Origin: an uncultured Bacteroidales bacterium
Lineage (GTDB): Bacteria; Bacteroidota; Bacteroidia; Bacteroidales; F082
Direction: 5' to 3'
DNA: 5,261 nucleotides
Assembly: GCA_937884015.1 (NCBI GenBank)
Contig: CALGBV010000011.1
Location: 1 to 5,261 of the forward strand
Shown here in pieces: positions 1 to 5,261 of the stretch. Under the pieces are notes generated by a model that saw only the letters and a list, made by a program, of their open reading frames with translations, was not told the DNA's origin and made no database searches. Made by a program: the position numbers and the translations under genes. Every line of letters starts with the position of its first letter. The stretch's first letter is position 1.

Positions 1-321
1 TACACCAGTTCCTCCGAAGCTGCCAATTCTTGGGAAGTTGACAATGTGGCCATTATCTCATCTGGTACGATTTCTGTCAACGAGAATATGAATGCCTTTG
101 TAACTGTCTATCCGAATCCTGCCAAGGATATGATTTCCTTCACTTTGAATCAGGATGCACAGGTTGCCGTTTACGATATGAGCGGTCGCATGGTTTCTGA
201 AAAGAATTGCATGGAAGGCCGTGTGAATTACGAAGTTTCAAGCCTTGAAAATGGCGTTTATTTCGTCAATTTCAACTATACCGATGGCCAAAAGGCTGTT
301 GCTAAGTTCGTGAAACTCTAA
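1..321 (+). CDS. C-terminal fragment of a secreted protein with T9SS type A sorting domain (5' partial)
   Basis: The frame is open from the first base, so this is the last 106 residues of a longer protein; the GTG at 46 is internal, not a start. Visible residues 1-19 end in SWEVDNVAI, a pattern typical of the last strand of jelly-roll domains (choice-of-anchor J or MAM-like) in secreted Bacteroidota proteins. From about residue 35 comes a classic T9SS type A C-terminal domain: YPNPAKD (37-43), then the DMSGR turn, then LENGVYFV, ending in KFVKL at the stop. In this family the domain directs a protein already exported by Sec through the outer membrane by the type IX system, after which it is normally cleaved and the protein is anchored or released. 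The function of the cargo lies upstream of the window and cannot be judged. A hairpin terminator follows 20 bases after the stop. Confidence 0.93.
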   Translation, partial: YTSSSEAANSWEVDNVAIISSGTISVNENMNAFVTVYPNPAKDMISFTLNQDAQVAVYDMSGRMVSEKNCMEGRVNYEVSSLENGVYFVNFNYTDGQKAVAKFVKL

Positions 322-340
322 CCGAATCGCACTGTTTTAC

Positions 341-380
341 TAAAGGTGACTGTCTTTTTTCGGGCAGTCACTTTTATTTT
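341..380 (+). terminator. Rho-independent terminator after the T9SS cargo gene
   Basis: An inverted repeat has the perfect 7-bp core GTGACTG (346-352) / CAGTCAC (365-371). It extends outward with a G-T pair and A-T pairs to about 12 bp (341-352 with 365-376). The loop of about 12 bases is T-rich and can close further with G-T and C-G pairs. The T-rich stretch TTTTATTTT (372-380) follows the core. It lies between the stop at 321 and the next start at 418, so it should separate the two transcription units. Confidence 0.75.
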
Positions 381-392
381 ACCTAAAATTTG

Positions 393-400
393 TATTTTCG
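393..400 (+). promoter_or_regulatory. Possible Bacteroidota -7 element (TATTTTCG) for the gene at 418
   Basis: TATTTTCG at 393-400 differs at one base from the Bacteroidota -7 consensus TAnnTTTG and lies 17 bases before the ATG at 418. That would give a very short leader. No clear -33 TTTG/TTG lies 19-21 bases upstream, only a T-rich run shared with the terminator. A promoter is expected here because a terminator precedes it, but the exact site is weakly supported. TAAAATTTG at 384-392 is an alternative with one extra spacer base. Confidence 0.35.
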
Positions 401-417
401 TGGGCTGAAAGTCAAGC

Positions 418-1977
418 ATGAAGAAATGGTTTTCCATAGTGGCGTTTTTGTTGGCGTTCTGTTGCGTTTCGGCGCAGCAGACCGAACCAGCTCGTTACGA
501 AGTCGGGCGTTGGTCGAAGGATCAAGGCTGTCATTTTGAGTCGTTTGGCGCAAAAGGCGGCATCATGGTTTCGCAGACCGACAGGACTGATGAGCACAAA
601 AGTCAGTTGTGGAATTTCACTTTGCTCGATTCAAGCCTTTACGAGATGCGCAGCGACTTGATTCCACTTTCATCAAGAATGTCGTTTGTGGGCTCGGCAA
701 GTGATGATGATTTTGCCGTTTTTCTGTTCACAAACGATAAATTGAAGAAGACCGACACCATTAGTTTTTGCGCCATTTGTTTCAGCCGCAAGGATTTGAC
801 CTACAAGTCGTTCGGCGAAATGTTGCCCGAAAAGACTGTCATTCATTCCCTTGAAGTGGTTGACGGCAACATGATGATGGCGGTCAACGACAAGACGGGG
901 AACGGCACTTTGCTTTTCTTTGACTTGATTTCAAATTCCTACCGTTCCGTAAATCCTTCTTTGACAAATAGTTTCATCCTTTTCCAAACGGCATCTTTCC
1001 AAAAGCAGCATTGTTTTGTGGTGGCGGCACGCGAATATGAAAACAAACGTTATGCGGCGACATCGTTTTTGGTTTATTCGCCTTCGGGTGCCTTGCTGCA
1101 AAAGCATCGTTACGAGAATGGCGAAAATGCAGGCTTGGGACGGATGTGTTTCGATTTCGATGAAAATCAGCGTCTTGTGGTGATGGGAACTTTGGAACGC
1201 GAAACCAATAGGAAAGTGGATTTGGAAGGCGTAACCGAAAATTTCGATAAGATTTCCGTGGGTGTGGTTTGGATTCGTTTCGACGGAACAGCGCAAACCA
1301 AGGCTTATCTTTTCAAGAATATGCCTGAAATCGAGCTGGCACTGACTGCGTCTGACCGAGTCAGGGTGCGCGAAGAACGCCTTAAATTGGGCAAAAACGG
1401 AAAACAGGACAAAAAGGAAATCGCTTTTCAGTTTCTCACGCCTCGTTTGACGCATTACGGCGACTTGTCAGTGTTTGCTGCCGAAGCCTTTGTGCCTGAA
1501 TATCACACCGAAACACGCATGAGTTACGGCTACGGCTATGGTTTTTACGGTTCACATCCTTACACCTATACCGTTTTCGATGGCTACGATTTCATTTCGG
1601 AAATTTTGCTGGCCTTCGATAAGGATGGCGAACTGAAATGGCAGACATCAGTCAGATTCGATAATGATTTGACCTACGATTTGACCAAACATTCCGGCGA
1701 AGCGGTTTGCCACGATGAACTTGTAGTGGCTTCATCATGCGAAAATGCCTTGCGTTATGTGGTCTTTGATGCCGATGGCCAGCCTTTGCTGAACCAGCAA
1801 TCGGTTGACATTGAGCCAATGCACGGCGCTGATTATGTTGAAGATGAGTATTTCGTACAGATTGAGCCTTGGTTCGGGTCGCGTTTCCTGATTTTTGGCT
1901 GTCAGATTATCCAAAATGGCGTGTTGCCAAAGCCGCACCGCACCGTCTTTTTCCTCCAGAAAGTCCAATACGAATGA
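418..1977 (+). CDS. Exported protein of unknown function (519 aa, Bacteroidota-type)
   Basis: I cannot assign a function. The N-terminus is a good Sec signal peptide: MKK, a hydrophobic core at about residues 4-16, and a likely signal peptidase I site after VSA (17-19) before QQ. The two cysteines at 15-16 are not in a convincing lipobox. The mature part lacks transmembrane stretches and is rich in short beta-strand-like segments, several of the form 'xxFDxDGxL', such as AFDKDGELKW (399-408), which suggests a repetitive beta fold, perhaps propeller-like (inference). A conserved-looking block runs AEAFVPEY (355-362), a Tyr/Gly-rich loop (369-385), then FDGYDF (387-392); I recall similar blocks in uncharacterised Bacteroidota exported proteins. 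There is no T9SS C-terminal domain, so it is probably periplasmic or outer-membrane associated. The ATG at 418 is chosen because the signal peptide begins exactly there. The stop is one base before the next gene's start, implying co-transcription. Confidence 0.9.
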   Translation: MKKWFSIVAFLLAFCCVSAQQTEPARYEVGRWSKDQGCHFESFGAKGGIMVSQTDRTDEHKSQLWNFTLLDSSLYEMRSDLIPLSSRMSFVGSASDDDFAVFLFTNDKLKKTDTISFCAICFSRKDLTYKSFGEMLPEKTVIHSLEVVDGNMMMAVNDKTGNGTLLFFDLISNSYRSVNPSLTNSFILFQTASFQKQHCFVVAAREYENKRYAATSFLVYSPSGALLQKHRYENGENAGLGRMCFDFDENQRLVVMGTLERETNRKVDLEGVTENFDKISVGVVWIRFDGTAQTKAYLFKNMPEIELALTASDRVRVREERLKLGKNGKQDKKEIAFQFLTPRLTHYGDLSVFAAEAFVPEYHTETRMSYGYGYGFYGSHPYTYTVFDGYDFISEILLAFDKDGELKWQTSVRFDNDLTYDLTKHSGEAVCHDELVVASSCENALRYVVFDADGQPLLNQQSVDIEPMHGADYVEDEYFVQIEPWFGSRFLIFGCQIIQNGVLPKPHRTVFFLQKVQYE

Positions 1978-1978
1978 T

Positions 1979-2647
1979 ATGATTTCGAGTTTTCTCAAAT
2001 ACAAGATTCAGTGCAAAAGTGAGTATCACATTCACTCGCCTTTCGTCTATGAATTTACCACGAAGGTGTTGAACGACAAAGGTTCAAATTCTGATTATGA
2101 GACAATTCTGCGCCTGAGCAGGTTGCTTGATGGCAAGAAACATTTGACTTACCGTCGCCGCAAGCAAAGCCGGCTTTTGTATCGCATTGTGCGGTATTTC
2201 GAGCCTGATTCGGTGGTTTCGTTCGGGAAATTGTCTGCTATCAACACGACGGCGTTGGCCTTAGGAAATTTGCAGACAAAGGTTTATCTGGAAGAGTCGG
2301 ATGGCTTTCTTGAAACGCTCAATTCGATGGGCATTGAAAATGTAACACTCATTCAGCCAGCGGATTTCGATTCCGAAAAGTTTAAGAAACTCAACACGGG
2401 TTTTGTCTTTTTCAGTGAGAACGATTTTGAGGACGAGGAATGGGATTACATGCAGGATTGTATGAGCCACAAGACGACCGACTCTGTGTTTATTTTTGAA
2501 GGTATTCACCGCTCGCGCGATGCGGAAGACGCTTGGGAGCGTATTATGGACAATGAGGATGTGTCGCTTACCATCGACCTTTATCATATCGGATTGGCTT
2601 TCTTTAGATTAGGCATTGAAAAACAGGATTTTGTGCTGAAGTATTAG
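1979..2647 (+). CDS. Degenerate class I SAM-dependent methyltransferase-like protein (222 aa)
   Basis: The N-terminus, with HIHSPFVYEF at 17-26, matches the hallmark 'HG(I/V)HSPFV' opening of a Bacteroidota class I methyltransferase family. The C-terminus also fits: SVFIFEGIHRSRDAEDAW (169-186), then SLTIDLYHIGLAFFR (196-210), aligns with the family's 'SVFIFDDIHWS..M..AW' and 'IDLF.IGLVFFR'. The middle has diverged. Where family members have a Gly-rich motif I like ELGTSLGIST, this has SFGKLSAINT (81-90). The acidic pair DD before IH is EG (174-175). The 'FVFFDGNH' segment is FVFFSEND (142-149). The fold is probably kept while SAM binding or catalysis may be lost (inference). The start is ATG 1979: an in-frame ATG at 1895 would add 28 residues lying wholly inside the upstream gene and before the family's usual N-terminus. 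One base separates it from the upstream stop, so translational coupling is likely. Confidence 0.85.
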   Translation: MISSFLKYKIQCKSEYHIHSPFVYEFTTKVLNDKGSNSDYETILRLSRLLDGKKHLTYRRRKQSRLLYRIVRYFEPDSVVSFGKLSAINTTALALGNLQTKVYLEESDGFLETLNSMGIENVTLIQPADFDSEKFKKLNTGFVFFSENDFEDEEWDYMQDCMSHKTTDSVFIFEGIHRSRDAEDAWERIMDNEDVSLTIDLYHIGLAFFRLGIEKQDFVLKY

Positions 2648-2652
2648 GGACA

Positions 2653-2683
2653 GGTAGACAATTAGACTATTGGACGATTAGAC
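2653..2683. repeat. Four tandem 8-base units of the form nATTAGAC
   Basis: Just after the stop at 2647 four units occur in exact 8-base register: GGTAGAC (2653-2659), ATTAGAC (2661-2667), ATTGGAC (2669-2675) and ATTAGAC (2677-2683), each separated by one variable base. The last unit runs into the hairpin starting at 2681. I recall ATTAGAC-type strings as recurrent intergenic debris in Bacteroidota genomes, but copy number in this genome is unknown. Function is unknown. Confidence 0.65.
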
Positions 2684-2715
2684 GGCTTTGCCGTCATTCT
2701 CGCGAAGGCGGGAAT
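2681..2715. repeat. Two abutting hairpins, the second a degenerate ATTCCCGC/GCGGGAAT palindrome
   Basis: GACGGC (2681-2686), loop TTT, GCCGTC (2690-2695) is a perfect 6-bp stem. The next base starts a second stem: ATTCTCGC (2696-2703), loop GAAG, GCGGGAAT (2708-2715). It has 8 pairs, one of them T-G. The second element is one base away from the palindrome ATTCCCGC-n4-GCGGGAAT, a type widely dispersed between genes in many bacteria (compare the ATTCCC...GGGAAT core of Neisseria dRS3). No T-run follows, so it is not a standard intrinsic terminator. It could still stabilise or end the mRNA of the 418-2647 transcript. Confidence 0.7.
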
Positions 2716-2776
2716 CTTGTTGTATACTGTTGGCTATTAGAATTTTATAAAATTGAACAATTCTGAACTTTTGAAA

Positions 2777-2813
2777 AACTGAAAACCGACAACTGAAAAC
2801 TGAAAACCGACAA
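2777..2813. repeat. Direct repeats of AACTGAAAACCGACAA
   Basis: The 16-base sequence AACTGAAAACCGACAA occurs at 2777-2792 and again at 2798-2813. A partial unit AACTGAAAAC (2791-2800) overlaps both, giving a 21-base period built from a 7-base CTGAAAA theme. Similar AACTGAAAACTGAAAA strings are, as I recall, common intergenic low-complexity repeats in Bacteroidota. The copies are too short, too close and without spacers for CRISPR. The rest of the 2648-2847 spacer is A/T-rich. No clean promoter was found there; AACTTTTG at 2766-2773 is one base off TAnnTTTG. Confidence 0.65.
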
Positions 2814-2847
2814 GACTTTTTTAAAAATTTGAATAATTGATTTGAAT

Positions 2848-3408
2848 ATGAAAAACATAACCTATACAAAAACCGGTGACGAAGGCATGACTTCGTTGAT
2901 TGGCGGCAAGCGCGTCGCGAAATTCGATGAGCGTGTTGAAACCTACGGCACTGTCGATGAACTGAGTGCTTTTATGGGCGTGCTTAACGATTTGGAAGGC
3001 GTTCCTGAGGCTGTAAAATCGGTTTTGCAAGTCGTTCAGAATAAGCTCTTTACCTTGGAATCGCATTTTGCATTAGACCATGATTCAGAAGTGAGCAAGA
3101 TGATTCCGCCGCTTTCTGCCGATGATGTCGCTTTTCTTGAAAAGGAGATTGACAAAATGAATGAGCAGTTGCCCGAATTGAAGGCTTTCGTGATTCCTGG
3201 CGGCAATTTGAAGGCATCCTATTGTCATGTCTGCCGCACGGTCTGTCGTCGTGCTGAGCGTCAGGCTTGGCGCATGACACAGGATTTTCCGGTTGATGAA
3301 ACCGACATAAAGTACCTTAATAGATTGTCGGATTTCTTCTTTGTCCTTGCCCGTTTCTTTGATTTTGTTGAAAAGAATTGCGAAATGTATTGGAAATCAG
3401 AAAAATAA
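2848..3408 (+). CDS. pduO: PduO-type ATP:cob(I)alamin adenosyltransferase
   Basis: This enzyme transfers the 5'-deoxyadenosyl group of ATP to reduced cobalamin, making adenosylcobalamin in the cytoplasm; in Bacteroidota a likely user is methylmalonyl-CoA mutase (inference). The 186-residue length is normal for a stand-alone PduO-type enzyme. The N-terminal ATP-binding block is TKTGDEGMTSLIGGKRV (7-23), then RVETYGTVDEL (29-39). The second hallmark is FVIPGG (114-119) with RTVCRRAER (130-138), whose Arg130, Arg134 and Glu137 correspond to active-site residues in human MMAB (R186, R190, E193). The third is YLNRLSDFFFVLAR (156-169). No key motif is missing. The ATG at 2848 is preferred over an in-frame TTG at 2842, which would add only two residues; TKTGD then lies at its usual distance from the start. 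No corrinoid riboswitch signature is visible upstream, and neighbours are not B12 genes. The related families CobA and EutT do not share these motifs. Confidence 0.96.
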   Translation: MKNITYTKTGDEGMTSLIGGKRVAKFDERVETYGTVDELSAFMGVLNDLEGVPEAVKSVLQVVQNKLFTLESHFALDHDSEVSKMIPPLSADDVAFLEKEIDKMNEQLPELKAFVIPGGNLKASYCHVCRTVCRRAERQAWRMTQDFPVDETDIKYLNRLSDFFFVLARFFDFVEKNCEMYWKSEK

Positions 3409-3437
3409 GAATTGAATAATTTTTTTATAAAAAACAC

Positions 3438-3467
3438 TTGATTTTTTGCCAAGATGAAGTATTTTTG
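3438..3467 (+). promoter_or_regulatory. Bacteroidota-type promoter for the DUF2795 gene
   Basis: TATTTTTG (3460-3467) is a perfect TAnnTTTG -7 element. TTG at 3438-3440, 19 bases upstream, fits the -33 element. Transcription should start a few bases downstream, leaving an A-rich leader of about 20 bases (AAAATAAAAACC) before the ATG at 3494. An A-rich leader without Shine-Dalgarno is normal for well-translated Bacteroidota genes. Confidence 0.75.
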
Positions 3468-3493
3468 CAGCCCAAAATAAAAACCAAACGACT

Positions 3494-3715
3494 ATGTACT
3501 GGACATTAGAATTAGCCTCAAAATTGGAAGATGCACCTTGGCCGGCAACAAGAGAGGAGTTGCTGGATTGGGCTATGCGCACGGGCGCACCTGACGAAGT
3601 GATCGAAAACCTTCAGGAAATGGAAGATGAGGGTGAAGTCTACGAGCGTATTGAAGACCTCTGGCCTGATTATCCTACAAAAGATGATTTCTTTTTCCAC
3701 GAAGACGAGTATTGA
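3494..3715 (+). CDS. DUF2795 domain-containing small acidic protein (73 aa)
   Basis: The sequence matches a short, strongly conserved Bacteroidota protein of the DUF2795 family. It begins MYWTLELASKLEDAPWPATREELLDWA and has the RTGAPDEVIENLQEM segment in the middle. The pattern ending in LWPDYPTKDDFFFHEDEY is also typical. It is soluble, with no signal peptide or membrane segment. It is very acidic: 23 Asp/Glu against 5 Lys/Arg by my count. The 'PATREELLDWAMRTGAP..VIENL' part resembles the small helical DUF2795 core, in which a loop-helix unit decides a residue pattern 'yPat..eLi..A...gap..v...L'. The biochemical role is unknown to me. It has its own promoter upstream and a strong terminator downstream, so it appears to be a monocistronic gene. 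The ATG at 3494 is the only sensible start, and the encoded length is the family's usual length. Confidence 0.93.
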   Translation: MYWTLELASKLEDAPWPATREELLDWAMRTGAPDEVIENLQEMEDEGEVYERIEDLWPDYPTKDDFFFHEDEY

Positions 3716-3748
3716 TCGCTTTTTTTAATTTTCGTAAACACATAACTC

Positions 3749-3779
3749 AAAGGCAGTTGGCATTCGCCAACTGTTTTTT
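3749..3779 (+). terminator. Strong rho-independent terminator after the DUF2795 gene
   Basis: CAGTTGGC (3754-3761), a four-base loop ATTC, then GCCAACTG (3766-3773) form a perfect 8-bp stem followed at once by TTTTTT (3774-3779). An A/G stretch on the left (3749-3753) can pair with the T-run, so it may also work weakly in the other direction. It ends the transcript of the gene stopping at 3715 and insulates the next promoter. Confidence 0.9.
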
Positions 3780-3790
3780 GTTTTCTATCT

Positions 3791-3823
3791 TTTGTGTCTT
3801 AATTGAATAATTCCTTATCTTTG
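3791..3823 (+). promoter_or_regulatory. Bacteroidota-type promoter for the acyltransferase fusion gene
   Basis: TATCTTTG (3816-3823) is a perfect TAnnTTTG -7 element, with TTTG (3791-3794) placed 21 bases upstream as the -33 element. The ATG at 3840 begins 16 bases after the -7 element, so the leader is only about 10 bases, A/T-rich and without a Shine-Dalgarno site. Confidence 0.8.
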
Positions 3824-3839
3824 TACTTTAAATTTTACT

Positions 3840-5261
3840 ATGAGGCAGCTTATATCAAAATCGGACTTGAAAAACGCTTTGGGGCTGAAAGGACCTTTGG
3901 GCTCTTGTGCGGCTGGCATCGCTTATGGTGTCTGTGGATTCCGTAAAATCAACAAGGTCTTTGATGTGACTGCTGATTATCAGGGACTTGATTTTGCAGA
4001 GCAAGTTCTTAAGACATTAAATGTGACTTGCAATGTCGAACCGAATCAGCTTGAATTCATCCCGAAAGAAGGCGGTTTTGTCGTTGTAAGCAACCATCCG
4101 TTCGGAGGCATCGAGGGTCTTATCCTTTACGATATTTTCGCAAAGGTCCGTCCTGATTTCAAGGTGATGGCAAATTTCATTTTGTCTAAAATCCCGAATT
4201 TGAAGGATGTTTTCTTCTCGGTCAACCCGTTCACTGAAAATCCTGAATGGAAAAGCAGTGTTGGCGGAATAAAGGGTTCCATCAATCATTTGGCTGATGG
4301 CAAGGCCCTTGGCATTTTCCCGGCTGGTGAAGTTTCGCGCTATCATGGTCACAGCTATCCTGAAGATTTGCCTTGGAGCAAGTCTGTTGCAAGAATGATA
4401 AAAAATGCAGGCGTTCCTGTGATTCCTGTGTTTTGGGAAGGTGAAAACTCACGCTTCTTCTATTTTGTCGATAAAATCAATTCCATGCTTGGTACGGCAC
4501 GTCTTCCAAAAGAATTGCTCAATAAGCATGATAAGCATATTACCCTTCAGATTGGAAAACCAATTTTGGCTTCCGAAATCGCTGAATATGAGAATCCTAA
4601 GGATTTGTCAGCTTATTTGAGAAGTCGTTCTTACGCACTCGAAGCGAATATTAAGGTTGATAGGCCTCAGTTTCGCAATGCAAACTTGAAACCTGTTGAC
4701 GAAGGCCGTGACAATGCGGTTTTGGTACAGGAATTGGAGAAAATCCGTGAGAAGTCTTTCTTGTTCTCGGTTTCTACCTACGATTGCTATTTTGCTGATT
4801 ATGATGATATTCCGAATTTGATGCATGAAATTGCGCGTCAAAGGGAATTGGCTTTCCGTGCTATTGGTGAGGGAACAGGCAATAATCTTGACACCGATGA
4901 GTTTGACAAGCATTACAAGCATCTGATTCTTTGGGACAATGCCAAACAGCAATTGGCTGGCAGTTATCGACTTGGCATTGGCAGTGATATTATGGATAAT
5001 CTTGGGCAAAAAGGCTTCTATATCAGCACTTTGTTCAAAATTGATGCTTCGTTTGAAACGTATCTGAGAAAAACGATAGAATTAGGCCGTTCTTTTGTTT
5101 GCGTCGACTATCAGAGGGAAATGCTGCCTCTGATGTTGCTTTTCAAAGGTCTGGCTTCGGTTATCATGAAATATAAGGACATGGAACATTTCATTGGTCC
5201 GGTGAGCATCAGTTCCTGGTATCCGAAATTCTATCAGAGTATGATTGTGCATTATGTCACT
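3840..5261 (+). CDS. Bifunctional lysophospholipid acyltransferase / GNAT N-acyltransferase, OlsF-like (3' partial)
   Basis: The frame is open from ATG 3840 to the window edge, giving 474 residues without a stop; family members of this layout are nearer 600 by my recollection. Residues about 1-260 form a PlsC-like acyltransferase: NHPFGGIEG (85-93) is the catalytic His motif, FPAGEVSR (160-167) the glycerolipid-binding type motif, and GVPVIPVFWEG (191-201) the last block. In place of the usual HX4D/HX5D aspartate stands Glu92. After a linker, residues about 300 onward form an OlsB/hemolysin-type GNAT domain: RQRELAFRAIGEGTG (333-347), LDTDEFDKHYKHLILWD (350-366), AGSYRLG (373-379). Later come LGRSFVCVDYQ and HFIGPVSISSWY. 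In OlsF of Serratia and Flavobacterium the N-terminal half does O-acylation and the C-terminal half N-acylation, making ornithine lipids; related Gls enzymes in Bacteroides make glycine lipids. The amino acid used here is not predictable. It probably acts at the inner membrane. Confidence 0.9.
   Translation, partial: MRQLISKSDLKNALGLKGPLGSCAAGIAYGVCGFRKINKVFDVTADYQGLDFAEQVLKTLNVTCNVEPNQLEFIPKEGGFVVVSNHPFGGIEGLILYDIFAKVRPDFKVMANFILSKIPNLKDVFFSVNPFTENPEWKSSVGGIKGSINHLADGKALGIFPAGEVSRYHGHSYPEDLPWSKSVARMIKNAGVPVIPVFWEGENSRFFYFVDKINSMLGTARLPKELLNKHDKHITLQIGKPILASEIAEYENPKDLSAYLRSRSYALEANIKVDRPQFRNANLKPVDEGRDNAVLVQELEKIREKSFLFSVSTYDCYFADYDDIPNLMHEIARQRELAFRAIGEGTGNNLDTDEFDKHYKHLILWDNAKQQLAGSYRLGIGSDIMDNLGQKGFYISTLFKIDASFETYLRKTIELGRSFVCVDYQREMLPLMLLFKGLASVIMKYKDMEHFIGPVSISSWYPKFYQSMIVHYVT

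Noticed and set aside
931..1455. A 174-codon open frame on the - strand opposite the exported protein gene
   Set aside because: Its translation has no recognisable domain and is rich in Arg/His/Phe, as expected from the complement of a coding frame. The + strand gene has a signal peptide and coherent composition across the same bases.
1895..1978. An upstream ATG at 1895 for the methyltransferase-like gene
   Set aside because: It would add 28 residues fully overlapping the upstream coding region in another frame. The family N-terminus begins close before the HSPFV motif, which fits ATG 1979.
2777..2813. CRISPR array
   Set aside because: The repeats are 16 bases with overlapping partial copies and no unique spacers of 30 or more bases, and there are no cas genes nearby.
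2648..2847. Corrinoid (B12) riboswitch upstream of the adenosyltransferase
   Set aside because: The spacer is short, A/T-rich and filled with simple repeats. I found no conserved B12-box-like sequence or long multi-stem layout.
2678..2869. A 63-codon - strand open frame with repeated CRFSVF units
   Set aside because: The repeated peptide is just the reverse translation of the CTGAAAA-type DNA repeats. The frame runs over the intergenic spacer into the next gene's start.
3421..3434. TTTTTTATAAAAAA palindrome as a terminator for the adenosyltransferase gene
   Set aside because: The stem would be only A-T pairs with a 2-base centre and no G/C core. It is more likely A/T-rich promoter-upstream DNA of the next gene.
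4608..5009. Open frames on the - strand at 4017-4352 and 4608-5009
   Set aside because: Both lie entirely opposite the acyltransferase fusion, whose + strand frame carries recognisable catalytic motifs throughout. The antisense products show no family features.

Overview
The window looks like an ordinary chromosomal segment from a Bacteroidota bacterium, probably order Bacteroidales or a relative. Four things point there. The first gene ends in a type IX secretion (T9SS) sorting domain. Promoters match the Bacteroidota TTTG/TTG-N19-21-TAnnTTTG pattern, and genes lack clear Shine-Dalgarno sites. The short DUF2795 protein is of the conserved Bacteroidota form. The last gene has the fused O-acyl/N-acyltransferase layout known from Flavobacterium-type OlsF. 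All genes are on the + strand. The species cannot be named from this sequence.

Layout. 1-321: the 3' end of a secreted or surface protein with a T9SS type A C-terminal domain, followed by a hairpin terminator. 418-1977: a protein of unknown function with a signal peptide. 1979-2647: starts one base after that stop and encodes a protein related to Bacteroidota class I SAM methyltransferases, but with its cofactor and acidic motifs eroded; the two genes are probably one transcription unit. 2648-2847: a 200-base spacer made of several unrelated small repeats (an 8-base tandem repeat, two abutting hairpins, CTGAAAA-type repeats). 2848-3408: a PduO-type cob(I)alamin adenosyltransferase. 3494-3715: a very acidic 73-residue DUF2795 protein with its own promoter and a strong terminator. 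3840-5261: a lysophospholipid acyltransferase/GNAT fusion, probably for ornithine- or glycine-type aminolipids. It runs off the right edge without a stop.

The genes do not form one pathway. Apart from the 418-2647 pair they look like separate units: protein secretion, B12 cofactor maturation, a small housekeeping-like protein of unknown role, and membrane lipid synthesis. I see no phage, plasmid, CRISPR, defence or biosynthetic cluster. The points most worth a second look are the apparent pseudo-methyltransferase coupled to a secreted protein, the composite repeat spacer, and the acyltransferase fusion with its Glu-variant motif.
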